Positions 24,000 through 36,645 of a stretch of 64,000 nt of DNA are shown in pieces. Below the pieces are notes generated by a model that worked only from the letters and a program-made list of their open reading frames with translations, had not been told where the DNA came from and searched no databases. Location: NCBI GenBank assembly GCA_015501585.1, contig JADNRY010000331.1:1-64000 (forward strand). The letters are read 5' to 3'. Every line of letters starts with the position of its first letter. The stretch's first letter is position 1. The position numbers and the translations under genes were made by a program. The DNA comes from Rhodocollybia butyracea. Lineage: Eukaryota; Basidiomycota; Agaricomycetes; Agaricales; Omphalotaceae.

Positions 24000-25090
24000 T
24001 AGTTTTGAAGGCTAGAGCAAGTGCCTACCAGCGCCTACCCCGCAGCAAACACCTTTTGCCTCCAGTGCCGAAACACCGGATGACATTTGAAATTTGAAGC
24101 TTGAAGAATCGATGCCAGAGCAGACGAACTTGAATCTTGTTGTAAATTACTCTCCGAGGACATACATCGAACTCTGAATCTGATAGAAGCTGAGTTACCT
24201 CGGACGTACCTCCCACTGGATGTGATGATGATACATGAACGAGAACTTATTCTAAGGGCATTCAGATAGGATAACCGGAAATGACGCGGATGGGCCAATT
24301 GGTGCGTAGATGATCTTCTTACGCCAACGCAATTACTGACGATGGCTGTACTTGAATTAAATGGAAGACCTATCTCGCTCTGGTACGCATAATTTCAGGT
24401 GCGCGACCAACGCATGTTCTAGGAATGCCCTTGCCTTCAGTGCTTCAGCTTCAGGCCGGTCAGGCCTTACCGGGAACCCGAAGCTCTTCGCAAAGTTGAT
24501 TGGTGCAATATCCAACCCAGCCATATAACCGGCGCAAACTTAACACACCGTCCACGTATTGCTACCCTTCCTTGCCGTCCCATTCCGCATACCCAACCGC
24601 ATTTACACCTCTAAATCTCTTTCGCTTATCCTAGCCGCAGGCGAGGTACGGTCGTTCTCCCTATCTCAGCGACTATGGCTACCACTACCACTCCACGATA
24701 TTCGAAGCATTGTATTTAGCTAAACCTTTCTCTCTGTACCCTGCTATCGTGACTCGCCAATGCTAGGGCAAAGTCATGCACTTATGACGGACGGTACACA
24801 GCTATAACTCTTCCGAGTTACCAACATCTTTGCTCATACGTCCGCCTCTACTTTTGATTTTGTTATCTATTGTTCAACTCGGAGGTCGAATATCATACTC
24901 TCTCAAAAAATATTTTATAGAACGTTGATCCCGGAGCGCCCTCGCCTCAGTACCTCGTTGTTGCGACCTACTAACGATTCACGTTCAACGCCCAACTCCC
25001 GAACCCACTTATATGCACCTACTTAATCTGACTCCCTTCCAATACTACCCAACTACCCCGAATCTTCTCTTCGACATTGCCCACTACAAA
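24000..25090. repeat. Family C fragment and repeat scraps
   Basis: 24000-24450 matches the family C segments near 17130-17330 and 39760-39890 (shared TTGGTGCGTAGAT and ACTGACGATGG). 24450-25090 shows no recognisable coding or repeat structure. Confidence 0.45.
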
Positions 25091-25990
25091 TAACTTGAAC
25101 ATCTCTGAATTGTATGAAATGGGTATGAGACAATATGTGAGGTACCTGCCTATCCAACGTCTTGTCTAGCTACACAGCAAATGCAAACCATGTTGTGAAA
25201 ATAGCAAGACAATTAAAGGAGAATCCAGGTCGAATCGCAAACGTTTGCCGATCGGTCCTGGTACAACCTGGTGGTTTTCCTACATACAAGGACCGCCCTT
25301 GCGAGGCAGACTCAACCAGCCCACTCTCGATGGTTTCTTTCAGCTGGCTTCACACTGCTCTGATTCCGGTAGGCATTTTCTCTCTTGATACACTGCACAT
25401 GCGCAGTATACGAGGATCGACTGGTGATTATGGCGCGGAGGAATCTTGAATCGAGATCTGAATTGCATCACCTTTGATGTGAAAACCCAAACAAGTGGGA
25501 TTCAAGCGACTGCTTTGGCGAGGCGGATTTGAGGTGAGGATCAGGAAGATAACAAGCGCATAAGAGTTTGAGGCGTGTACAAGAGTTTTATGGGAGAGGG
25601 TATAGGTGAGAGCAAAGGGACGGCGAGAGTGAGTAAGAGAGCATGGATAAGCGAAAAGCACAACAAAACTGACCCTCTTGGCAAAGAAACGGGTTTCGTC
25701 AGTGAATGCGGGACAGGCAGCGTATTTGAGTACAAGGGCGTGGGTGCGGATGCGAGTGCAGGTGCGGAAGAGATAGAACTGAGAACTGGAGAACGTATGG
25801 ACGCCGAAGATCAGTAGACTCGCAAGCCAGAATCCACGAGAAGTCTGGTCCGCATGGGAAAGACTACCAGAAATGATGCAGATGGATGAACACGAAAGCT
25901 CCGATTTGCAAGGATGTACATGAAGGTGTAAGCTGTAACACTAAACTCGAAACTCCAACTGTAACGGAGAAAAAACGTTTTAAGCGGGGG
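25090..25990 (-). pseudogene. Decayed mS41 gene copy, family A copy 3
   Basis: 25440-25990 corresponds to exon 1 and the first intron of the intact mS41 gene (for example ACTGCTTTGGCGAGGCGGATTT here against ACTGCTTGGGCAAGGCGAAT near 45250, and the shared GTAACGGAGAAAAA end). Exons 3 and 4 are absent. 25090-25215 matches the window's left edge. It lies immediately beside family B copy 3, in the same orientation. Confidence 0.55.
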
Positions 25991-26074
25991 TAAGAATTGT
26001 TTGAGTTGAGCTGTTGAACGTTGAGATCTCTGAGACCTCTGAGCGACGGTGACGACGGTGGTTGCGCGGTTGCT

Positions 26075-26960
26075 TATCCGAAAGTCAAAAGGTCGGGAGA
26101 GCAGAAATGGCTATTCCAGACTCGGCTATCACAGAACTCCTTGTCCAGAGTATACACGAGATTGAGCATATCACCAAGATTTCACGAGCCTTTTTTGCAG
26201 CGAGAAGGATAGACATTGAGGTGAGAGATCCCACCTGGGAAGTAATGATAGTACAACGGAGTGGCTAAACGTACAATACCGACGACGAAGTCTGGCTCGA
26301 ACGCCACAATCTTCTACAACATTCGAGATGGCAAATAAGTTATTGTAAAGGTACACCAGGTGGTTGGTTCGATAAATGAACATTTTGCATACCCTTTATA
26401 GCAAGTTTCTCCTTCTCATCTTCCTCTTGAGCGAGCCATGTCAAAGGAAACCGATGCCATTGCAAAGTAGCTTCCAGCGTAACATTCTTATCGACACCCA
26501 TGGCCTTTCTGGCGGCTTCGATAATAGCCTCCGACGTGAAACCGGGGTGAGGCTTGTTCCATTCTGCAACTAGATAATAGTTCCCGTCTACTCCACCGAC
26601 GACACTGGGCCCGAGCTCATAACTATAGGTAATTAATTCGGGATATAATAGATAATCTGGTTGATGGACACACCTGAATGGACCCTCCCATCGCGCCGAA
26701 ATCACTTCTCTAAACTCGCCATAACCAAATGGTATGCCCAAGTTTTTGCTGAATTCGCGAGGAGAGCAGACCCATGCGAGCCCGTACAAGGGCGTTCTTT
26801 TTCCTTGGACTATACTATCACGACGTGGTGGAGGTTGGTCTGGAGGAAGGCGGCGAGGAAATCTAGAAATCCGTTAGCTTTAGCTTGGTGTCAGTAAAGC
26901 TGGTTAGAAGACTGACATTTGAGTCGACATCACATTGATGAAGATGAGAAGAGTTGAGTG
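26075..26960 (-). pseudogene. Family B copy 3, longest open frame of an unidentified gene
   Basis: The minus-strand frame is open from about 26880 to 26340. It reads RFPRRLPPDQPPPRR, YGLAWVCSPREFSKNLGIPF, ARWEGPFRCVHQPDYLLYP, AEWNKPHPGFTSEAIIEAAR, LQWHRFPLTWLAQEEDEKEK and NQPPGV. A CTAG acceptor-like site precedes RFPRR. No start codon is evident within the frame, so this is an internal or 3' exon or a relic. On the plus strand, 26109-26222 reads MAIPDSAITELLVQSIHEIE and FFAARRIDIE before a GTGAGA donor-like site. The two signals face each other; which strand is the real gene is unsettled. No family is recognised. Confidence 0.5.
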
Positions 26961-28825
26961 TGACCGTAATGCATGACTTGTCTCCCACGGAGTCACATCA
27001 TCGTTTCGTATCACTGATTCGCTCAGCCAACCAGGATGCTTTATTATTATCCTTAACGCTGCTGCGCAGCAATCCCCGACTACAAGGCAAATGTACTTGG
27101 GGTCACATCTTGCCCCTTCATCTTTTGTTCACCTTATATTATTTGCTGTTAATCTAGTACTTGCTTACTCTTATTTCTGCTACTGACTATGCTTAACTGA
27201 TCATTAACTTTCATTATCTTTCACTAGCGCTTGATTGACTTCGTTTGAGCAATGTTTGAGTGCAGATAAATGATATGATCCAACAGATGATAAAGTCATG
27301 TTCGCGTCATGTGCACAGGGAGTGAACAAATTCCAGTACTTCTCACAGTTCCAAAGAGAAACTTGGCCCCTGTTATGGATTGCTAACCAGCTGTGGGCAC
27401 TATTCAAGAAAAATCACTGTGTGATTAGTTGAAAAAGCAGCCGTGTTGAGGAGGTGACGCTGGGATTTATTGAGCAAGGTGCAAAGAAACAAGAGTACAG
27501 GAGTAGATAGAAAATAGGAATAGGAAGCAGGAAATGGTTGAAAAACTATAAGTGGGACTCCTAGACACAACTTAAAGAGCTGCTATGATAATTACTGGCA
27601 GAGCAATAATCAAGAAACTGTAAGGAATATTGTCAAACAGATGATATGCATGATATGAGAACATACCTGGCAGAGTTAGGATAGAGAGAAGTCAGTTTGT
27701 CACTCTACCTGTGGATAAATATGCTACAACTTCACTTGTGAGTGTGGGCCATCGCGCTAAGTGCATGGCAGGTACGAGTCCTGATGTTTTATTATTGCCA
27801 TTTTACAAGCGCAGAAACGTTTCATTAGAATTCAACAAGACAAGCAAAAACTACCTTTGGAGTCCACAGGCATGCATTGAGCTGAAATGTTGATATAATA
27901 GTGGACAAAGTCAAGGCTTGAGCTTGAGCAGTATCTGGTGAAAACTTAAAAAGATATGAAATGGAGTCGGATCCATTGGAGAATGTGAGTGAGACAGAAG
28001 GGCTTGGGACATCAATGTTCAACGTTCAACATTGATACTTAGATTCTTTTATGTTACTTGAGTTTGGGTTTGTAGACTTGACTTTCTTGCACTTCAAAGG
28101 TTTTTGTATTGTCAGCACAACACTGCTTTTTGTTGAAGTCTTTTATACATTGCCTTTTATACATTGCCTAAAACACTATGAGATGTGATTGGCGAGTGAA
28201 AGATAAGAGCATACAGCTCAGCTTTCCTGGTACCCTTGATGTTAAATGTCGAAATGTTGAAACTTGAAGCTCAAACATCGAGAATATTGAGAGGTTGAGT
28301 CATCGATCACAGTGTGCAAATGAGAAATTGTGCTATAACTTCTTATAAGTGGTGTCTGAATGGGACAAGATAGGAAGCAAGTGACTTTTCCTCTTCATCA
28401 GAGCCTTGTTCAACTTGTACAAATTGAGTGACAATAGAAAATTGAAATACTCGTAGAAGAAGAATTACACACAAGCAGTAGACCTACTTTGAGTCTTGAC
28501 ACCACCAAAACAAGCCTGTAAATCCACAGTTTCTGGTCAACAAACAGAATGAAAGAAACAGGTTTTCAGCAAAGTGGTCAATTGACAAGATTTTAACGGG
28601 ATTAACAACAGAAGCTAAGCCAAAGGCAATGAATTTGAATGAAAGAAAAAATTGATTTGTACTGTGAAGCACGTGACGCACGATTTGACGCTCCAAATAT
28701 ATCGAAATGAAATCGTTTTTGGGTCAACCCGATTAGGACAAAATCAGGCTTAATTGGGACAAATTCCCATGCAAAACCCGCCATAAGGACGAGCCTTCAT
28801 TTCATTCAGGACTCGTAAAATGTCC
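26961..28825. other. Gene-poor spacer
   Basis: No coding region, RNA or element border is recognised. A near-palindrome lies at 28013-28038 (ATCAATGTT...AACATTGAT with the centre AACGTT). Confidence 0.4.
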
Positions 28826-28832
28826 AAGTGAG

Positions 28833-31024
28833 CACTTCAGGCACCCCTTTCAATGCCCCAACTTAGGGCCAATTTTTCATCAAATATTGACCTCCTGGAG
28901 CAGGCAGTACCGGGCATTTACCGACCTTGGTACTACCAAGGCCCACGTGCCAGGGTCCTGGTCTGGTACTACCACCTTGGTACTACCGGATTGAATTTTT
29001 CAAATCTCTTTTCTGGAGCCCAGAGCCATCCCCTTCAACCCTACCAGTCATCCCTTAAACTAGACTATTCATTGGGCATGCCACATCATTTGCGTGCCAA
29101 ATAGGCTCACAGCTTGATCACTGATGGTTGCATGATTCCTGCTGCCTGCAGCCAGAGCCCACCACCGCCAGGATATTTTTTCTGCAACAGATTGATAACC
29201 TGAAACCTTGGTTGCCCTTCTCTTCTATGTGTTGGAGACGATGGAATCAGCTAAGCAATTGATTTGCTTGCTGAAGTTTCTCTTATGGTGTCGGTTGTTT
29301 GTTTTCCCCCGGAGTGCACACCATGCGGGATATTTATCTATTTATCCTTGTGTTTTACTTTATGTTTTATGTATATTACTCCGCATATTTCTCCGTAGCT
29401 GTAGTCTATTTAAGGTAGCTTACAGTATGATTTTCCCCTGCGCGTTTGCTAGGGCTTCTTGCTATTAGACCGGAGTGAACGTTGAGCTTATTCGACACCT
29501 TCTTTAATTCACTCCAACACTATGACTGTGTACATATAGTACATTTATTTACAGGTTTTAAATGTTTCTATAACAATACATAATAAATATTGCAAGATGG
29601 GTGGGTAGAAAGACAGTGCTGTATGCTCTTTCTATGACCCCTCTTATTGTTCTTTGAAGTAGATCTCCCCTGATAGTTGGAACTTGAGCTGGGAAGAATA
29701 CCTTTTATTCAAAGTTAACTAATTAAAACCAAAGTCTCATTGTTACCAAACCATGGAAGAAGGAATTTCACTTTGGTCTATGAATGTTACATGCCTACTT
29801 CAGTCAAGCTGAAGTTAAATAAATAGGAATGGTGTATGTAGGGCTTTGTGGATGTTATCTGTACAGTATTATTACTGAATAAATAACTATTACAACTGTT
29901 TTTGGATTCTAATAGCTCTGTAATATGAAGTCTTGGCACTACTGGGTCTTGTACTACCGGTCTGCCAACATGTTATGGACGTTTTGTCAATTACTAATAT
30001 TTATTAACTTGAGTGCTAAATAAATGAATCTGGTTTGGGACCATGAATCCATGCTAATGTTAAGTTTGCTACTCCCAAGAGCTTGGTATTACCGAGCTTG
30101 GTACTGCCGAGTTTGGTACTACCAATTTTGGTACTACTGAGTTTGGTACTACCAGGGCTTGGTATTACCGAGTTTGGTACTACCAGTCTTGGAAGACCTG
30201 GGTATAATATTACTGTCTCGGTTCAGTGGTTCCAATAGCATGACCTGCATCAAGGAGTGGATGCCATTGTGAACATTGGACAGGGAACAAAGGCTGGGTG
30301 TCTTCTGCACAACTCTAGTAGTGATAGCCTATACATGTACTTTCAAATTCCAATAACCTCAGATAATGTTCAAGCTATTACCTATATACAAATTAATTTA
30401 CATACACATATGTTATGTAGGGTGGGTGACAATTTACCTTACCTTATTTAAACTCCGCTACCTTACAGCTACCTTATGTATTGAAACTACCTTAACCTAC
30501 CTTTAAGGTACTTAAAGGACCTTATTGAACAAATTACCTTATTTGACCCCATTACCTGATCTTACTTCCACTTGGAAGCTAGACCTCACAATTAAGTACA
30601 CCAAATTACACCAAATACTTGCCAATGTTGACTATGATAACACCCTACTGTTTATACCCAGTCTGCTAGTGCATCACAAAAATTTAATCTGGCAGCAGGA
30701 ATCATCATGTAGCAGTCAGATAATGATCAGGCTGTGAGCCTATTTAGCAGGCAAACAATGCCCAATGCATAGTCTAGTGCAAGGGATGACTGGTAGGGGT
30801 TGAAGGGATGGCTCTGGGCTCCAGAAAAGAGATTTGAAAATTTCAATCCGGTAGTACCGAGGTGGTAGTACCAGACCAGGACCCAGGGCCCAGGTACCAG
30901 ACCGTGGTACTACCAATCCGGTAATACCAAGGTCGGTAAATGCCCGGTACTGCCTGCCCCAGGGGGTCAATATTTGATGAAAAATTGGCCCTAAGTTGGG
31001 AGATTGAAAGGGGTGACTGAAGTG
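28833..31024. mobile_element. 2.2-kb element with about 270-bp TIRs and 7-bp TSD AAGTGAG
   Basis: The left arm (28833 to about 29095) and right arm (about 30738-31024) are inverted copies starting CACTTCAG...CACCCCTTTC. Flanks AAGTGAG at 28826-28832 and 31025-31031 form the duplication. The arms and an internal block at 30085-30190 repeat (T)TGGTACTACCG(AG). The longest open frames are under 90 codons with no transposase motif, so it is non-autonomous. 30420-30560 (TAGGGTGGGTGACAATTTAC, many TACCTTA words) may be one end of a nested older element. Confidence 0.85.
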
Positions 31025-31031
31025 AAGTGAG

Positions 31032-31583
31032 AGGCCCAGAGGATGGGTCCAGGCTGGTGACAATAAGCCTGGAGACTCCTGGAGAACACCCAGAGAATTG
31101 TCTGGACAAATCTGGGGAAGAACTCACCAGAAGAACATCCTCTGATAGAGGGAGTATAGTGCCGTCATTGAAGGAACACAGAATGGCCCAAGCGCTCCTC
31201 CCTCAACCTTGCCTCAACCACGTCAATAAATTGTGCCGCATGGAAATTTCAGCAGATACAGCATGTAGCAAGCCACCTCCAACACTGCTCCCGATCATGC
31301 TACTGCCCCAGCTTAGTATTGGACTCTGTTGCTCTTGAAATGTTTTATGCTTGCATTCTTCACTCTCATGTATCAGTTATATCCCAATGTACATCAGACT
31401 TCTTGATGTATCATCACCCTTAGTTTTGCTCTCGAGATGCACTCCACTGAGACATTTATGAGTTGCATCCCATCATGTGCCAGACTTATTGTTGTACTCA
31501 TTGCTTGCTGTTGAGGAACTGTTGCGTCATTTTAAACTTGGTGGTTAATCTAGCTAGTGTCCTAGGTAATTGAATGCATATAT
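31032..31583. other. Spacer before copia element
   Basis: No supported gene. It ends with the copia target-site copy GTAAG at 31584-31588. Confidence 0.4.
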
Positions 31584-31588
31584 GTAAG

Positions 31589-31865
31589 TGTTAGAGCTTA
31601 CTCCGTACATATACATATTGGGACTAATATACGCAGCTTTGACCATCCCTATTCTGTATATGTGCTTACTTTATACTATACAGCTGGTACTTAGTCATGT
31701 AGAGTGGCATATACGACTCCCTCAGTTGCTTTCCTAACAACTGAGGTGAGACCATTTTCTTTATATTTAGTTTATCCACTTACTGACATACATACAGTTG
31801 AACTTACCTTAACAGGTATATAATATAGTTGCTTTCCTAACAACTGAGTTGAACTTACCTTAACA
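31589..31865 (+). repeat. 5' LTR of copia element
   Basis: Starts TGTTAGAGC and ends CTTAACA. Internal short repeats TTGCTTTCCTAACAACTGAG and GAACTTACCTTAACAG occur twice each. Confidence 0.93.
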
Positions 31866-31888
31866 GATTATGAGACTCGGGCTCTAAC
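31866..31888 (+). promoter_or_regulatory. Primer-binding site, complementary to the anticodon arm of tRNA-Met
   Basis: GATTATGAGACTCGGGCTCT directly follows the 5' LTR. Its complement contains CGAGTCTCATAATC, the anticodon stem-loop expected of elongator tRNA-Met (anticodon CAT). Priming from an internal tRNA-Met fragment is known for copia-type elements. It matches the D-arm/anticodon-stem part of the tRNA gene at 46358-46454 with one mismatch (TAGAGCGCGAGTC). Confidence 0.75.
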
Positions 31889-31941
31889 AGCACAAATATC
31901 GAGAAAAACATATTATCAAAAGTATATTGTCCAGTGCGAAA

Positions 31942-33006
31942 ATGTCGTCAGGAAATCTACTAAACATACCAAGACTCCCAGACGAGAAACAGCTCGTTGG
32001 CCAAGAAAACTGGAGGCCATTCAAAAGAGAAATTTTATTTGCTATCCAATCAAAAGGCTTGACGGGCTATCTCGATGGGACTATCGCTAGACCAACCCCT
32101 GTGGCTACCTACCCTGGACCAATCTACACGCCGCAGCAGACGCCACTGTTCAGCCCAGTTCCCCAGTACAAGGAGTGGGAAGCCCGTGACAGGCTTGTTG
32201 CTGGAGCAATTGTGTCAAACGTGGTTGACCCCACCAGCCTTGGAATTGATGAGACAAAGAGGGCCTCCAAAATCTGGAAGAACCTCATTAAGCAGTTCGA
32301 GAAGAAAGATGAACAACATATCCACTTTGCAGATACAGCTCTCTGTTCTGAGAGATTCGACCCGCTCAAACAGACCATGGAAGCCCACAAAAAGAAGATG
32401 CGAAACCTCCTGAAAAAGGTCCATGACCTAGGAGGGAGTATTCCCAACGCACAGTTCTGTCTCATTCTTATCTCATCCATGCCTAGCGACTGGAAGCGAG
32501 ATGTCTGCATTGTCCCAGGAACGTCCAGTGCAGACATGTTCACATACCTTCATACTCTCTGGCTTCAGAAGGAAGAGGAGAGATTGGAGGAGGAATGAGA
32601 GACCAAGAAGGTCAAGGCATTCATGGCCACCCATCCTCAGGGTAACTACCAACAGCGCACTGGAGACAGGCCCACATTCACCTGCCACAGCTGTGGAAAG
32701 CCTGGACACATGGCTAGGAAATGCTGGGTGAAAGGCGGCGGTATGGAAGGCCAAGGACCGAAACAGGGACAGTCAAACAAGGGAAAGACCGAACTGAATG
32801 CGAAAGTAGTAGCAATGGAGGACACCAAGTCTGATGCCAGCACACCTATGGCTACCTACGTCTTATTGGCAAATGCCATGAACCCCTTGAGTATGTCTAA
32901 ATCCATCCAAGAGCTTGAACCAATCACTGACTCTGAGGCTAGACTGTATAATCCTGTTCTAAAGGTCACAGGTCAGCAAAAGGGGGGAGAGCATGGATGT
33001 AGATAA
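31942..33006 (+). pseudogene. copia gag region with in-frame TGA
   Basis: The ATG at 31942 opens a frame reading ENWRPFKREI and later a UBN2-like gag body (KSKGLTGYLDG, HKKKMRNLLKKVHDLG). A TGA at 32596-32598 interrupts it; the same frame then continues with the CCHC zinc knuckle CHSCGKPGHMARKC (about 32680-32724) that binds RNA. The stop lies where CGA to TGA would explain it. The frame ends at 33004-33006. Confidence 0.85.
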
Positions 33007-36000
33007 AGACATACTTAGTTATACAATTGTCAGCTCTAAAGATTGTACTGTCTGCAAGGGAACTATGTCCCTATACTCACCTCCCGCTCCTATAACACAA
33101 ACTTTTCTTGACTCCGGCATGTCAGAGCACCGTTGGGTGCACAAATCAGACTTTATTGAGTATACTGAGGTACAAGGGCAGAGAGGCAATAGCGCCATAT
33201 TGGGCGACGTGGGGAGATTTGAAATACAAGGAGTTGGGACAGTACAATTTGTCATGCGCATAGGCGAGAACGAAAGGACCATAAAACTCCAGGGCGTAAA
33301 ACACACTCCATCATTCACACACAACCTGATATCACTCTCAACATTAGACCACTGTAAAGTCGCCCAAAGGGGAGGTCATTATACAGGGGCACAGCAAAGC
33401 AAAGATGTATGAGGTGGAGATCCTAGAGTCAGGGAGTGTAAACATCAACTACTCGCGTGCAAGAGATAAACCAGCCAACTTACTTACTTGGCATAGACGG
33501 CTAGGCCACATTGCAATCCAGCACATACTACAGTGCATGACCAGTTGGAATCTTGTTGACAGTCTGAATATTATAAAAAGCAAGGTGGAGGGGATGTGCA
33601 AAGATTGCCTATATGGGAAGGCAAAGAGACAGCCCTTTGATGAGGTACTCATGCACGAGACCAAGGTACTTGAGCGCGTACACATTGACATGTTCAGGCC
33701 AGCGAGAACACAAACCAGAGGAGGATGCAGCTACCTTCTGCTCTGCATGGACGGGAAGTCATCGTTCCATTTACCGTTCTACTTGAATAATAAATGCAAG
33801 GAGACGGGGTTGAAGTGCCTACACGAGTACCGCATTATGGCGGAGAAGCAGACAGGGAAGAAGCTGAGAACCATACGCATAGATGGCGGTGGAGAGTTGA
33901 ATAATGGAGCAGTAGATGAATACTGCACTGAAAATGGCATCCTTATTGAGAAGGTACCACACAATTTATCTGCGGCAAATAGAGTGGCTGAGTGAGCGTT
34001 CAGGACTGTAATGGAGGGGACACACACATTGCTTGAGGGTTCAGGCTTTCCATATTACTTCTGGGGCGAAGCGTCGGCGATGTTCATTTACATGGATAAT
34101 TTTGTCCCATCAGCAAGATACCCAGACCTTGTACCTGTTGAGCAATGGACAAGCAAGAGACAGGACATATCACACCTGAGGCCCTTTGGGTGCAATTGCT
34201 GGGCGACATTACCACAAAGAACTGACGGGAAGCTTGGAAGGCAAGCGGTCAAAGGCAGACTACTGGGATATCTGGGAAGACAGGGGTACAGGATCTGGGT
34301 TCCAGAAATGAAAACCATTGAAGAAAGTCATGATGTGGTTTTTGAGGAAGGGACACCACACCATACACATATGCCAACAGCTCAGGGTGATCAAGATGTA
34401 ATTGAAGATAACGAGATAATCAAACAATTGGACCCAATTGACCCTGTGTCTAAGCTTAACCCTGATACAACACCCGCAGCTATGCCAAATGTGGACACAC
34501 CATGGATGCACAGTGAACCACTCAAACCTGCCGAACCTGATAACCTTGGTGCAGCACCCAACTGCAGAACACCATACAACCACCAGAGCCAGTCCGCCGT
34601 AGTGCATGCGGCCATATCCCATCACATAGACTCATCAAGAGTGGAGAATATGAGGAGCAAGAAGAGAAAGCGAGGGTGGAGGGAGAAGCATGGACTAACG
34701 AGGCAGTGGCAGAGGAACAGCCACTGGCACTTATCTCCAAAAGCCCATACTCCTTTGCCATGACATCAGGCGAACTCTGGGTGCCGACCTCATACAAACA
34801 GGCGATGAAGCGGCCAGACCTCTGGAGGGAGCCAATGGAGAGGGAGTACAGGACATTGATGGTGAAGGACTGCTGGGAGCTTGTACCTCTTCCCCCGGAT
34901 GCAAATCTGACTGGCGGCAGGTGGACCTATGCAATAAAATTCAACGCTGAAGGGAATCTGCTAAAGCGAAAAGCGAGGTATGTTGCTCAGGGCTACACAC
35001 AAATACAGGGTCAGGACTATGATAAGACATATGGTGGAGTAGCGCATATGGAGTCTGTCCGACTGGTCTTGGCAATCATCACAGTTCTGAAGCTGTCTAT
35101 CTTCCAGGTGGACTTCACTGCAGCATTCCTCAATAGTCCAATCATGCACAAAGTCTACATGAAACAACCAGAAGGGTTTGTTAAGCCCGGAACAGAGCAC
35201 CTTGTGTGTAAACTGAAAAAGTCAATATACGGCACAATGCAGGGAGCCATGACTGGCAGGCGACACTAGTGGAGGGCTACAGGAACAATGGGTATACAAC
35301 TTCACAGGTGGACCCATGTATCAGATTTTGACAAGTCGGGGATGAGTATACCATAACAAGCACATACGGGGACAACATATGTGGAGGATCTTCTACTGAG
35401 GCAGGACGCGATAAAGCAGTTGAGGACCTAGGAAGTCAATGGGTCGCAAATGAGGTGAGGATGGAGGTACTGCTTGGAATGACAATCAGACAGAACCTGA
35501 TAACCAAAGCAATTACACTCTCACAAAGGAGGTATTTCGAACGCATGCTCAAGCACTTTGGATTTCAGGATGTACGACGACGGAATACTCCCCTCCCACC
35601 GAATGTCAAACTAATAGAAGCACCGAACCCATTGCCAGAGGAAGGACGACAGTTTATGGAAGACAAGCCCTACCGCGCCTTCATTGGATCTAGTATGTGG
35701 GGCCAGGTATGTACCCGACCCGACATGGCATATGCAGCAGGGCTGCTAGCAAAGTACCAACTAAACCCAGGTTGCAACACTGGGAATGTGTCGTGTGGCT
35801 AGCGGGGTACATAGCAAACACACTTGACTATGACATCATCTATGGGTGCCCAGAGCCATTAGAGGACAAGCCAGGCACAGGCCTCAAACCACATGGGTTT
35901 GTAGACTCTGACCACGGCAGGTGCAGGGACACATCCAGGTCGACCTCCGGATATGTCTTCTTCATGGCAGGTGGCCCCGTATCCTGGAGTTTGAAAAGAC

Positions 36001-36352
36001 AAGCAACAGTAGCCCTTTCGATGACCAAGGCTGAGTACATTGTGCTGTCCTGTGCCACACAACAGGCAATCTGGCTGAAATTGTTCTTATCCGAGGTGAA
36101 GCAGGAGGGTCCAATTGATATGCAAGGCGATAACTTCGGGTCAGTGTGCTTGACAGAGAACCCCAACCGGCACGCACTGGTCAAACACATCGAGATGAGG
36201 CACCACTACATGCGAGAGAAGGTGGCGAGTGGGAGGTGATGGTAACGAGGATTCGATTGGGCGAAAATGTGGCAGACGTGTTCACCAAGGCACTGAGCGG
36301 CCCAACCCACTCCACGCTGGTATCACTTCTTGGGATAGACCATACAGAGTAG
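33007..36352 (+). pseudogene. copia pol region (PR-IN-RT-RH), frameshifted
   Basis: Pieces in four or more frames: protease-like TFLDSGMS (near 33100); pre-integrase WHRRLGH and CKDC (about 33490-33610) and the integrase core (HIDMF, DGKSSF, RIDGGGEL, about 33680-33900); a TGA at 33993; IN C-terminal GYRIWVPE; reverse transcriptase RYVAQGYTQ, QVDFTAAFLNS (about 34975-35140); the catalytic box altered to TYGDNICGG (near 35365); RNase H with GFVDSDHG, WSLKRQATVALS and EAEY-equivalent KAEYIVLS (about 35895-36055). Many breaks; no activity expected. Confidence 0.9.
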
Positions 36353-36358
36353 GGGGGG
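36351..36358 (+). promoter_or_regulatory. Polypurine tract of copia element
   Basis: AGGGGGGG immediately precedes the 3' LTR start TGTTAG; this is the usual plus-strand DNA primer site. Confidence 0.8.
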
Positions 36359-36638
36359 TGTTAGAGCTTACTCTGTACGTATACATATTGGGACTAATAT
36401 ACGCAGCTTTGACCATCCCTATTCCATATACGCCATGCTTACTTTATACTATACAGCTGGTACTTAGTCACGTAGAGCGGCATATACGACTCCCTCAGTT
36501 GCTTTCCTAACAACTGAGGTGAGACCGTTTTCTTTATATTTAGTTTATCCACTTACTGACATACATACAGCTGAACTTACCTTAACAGGTATATAATATA
36601 GTTACTTTCCTAACAACTGAGTTGAACTTACCTTAACA
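36359..36638 (+). repeat. 3' LTR of copia element
   Basis: Same termini as the 5' LTR, 280 against 277 bp. It is followed by the target-site copy GTAAG (36639-36643), which sits inside the left TSD copy of the adjoining hAT-like MITE. Confidence 0.93.
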
Positions 36639-36645
36639 GTAAGAC

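Larger units (their letters stand above)
31589..36638 (+). mobile_element. Full-length, inactivated Ty1/copia retrotransposon, TSD GTAAG
   Basis: The element has LTRs at both ends (31589-31865, 36359-36638), a 5-bp duplication GTAAG (31584-31588, 36639-36643), a primer-binding site after the 5' LTR and a purine tract before the 3' LTR. Domains are in copia order: gag with zinc knuckle, protease-like, integrase, reverse transcriptase, RNase H. At least two in-frame stops (32596, 33993) and several frame shifts make it non-functional. The catalytic box corresponding to YVDD reads YGDN. LTRs differ at about 11 transitions, no transversions and one 3-bp gap. Confidence 0.95.
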
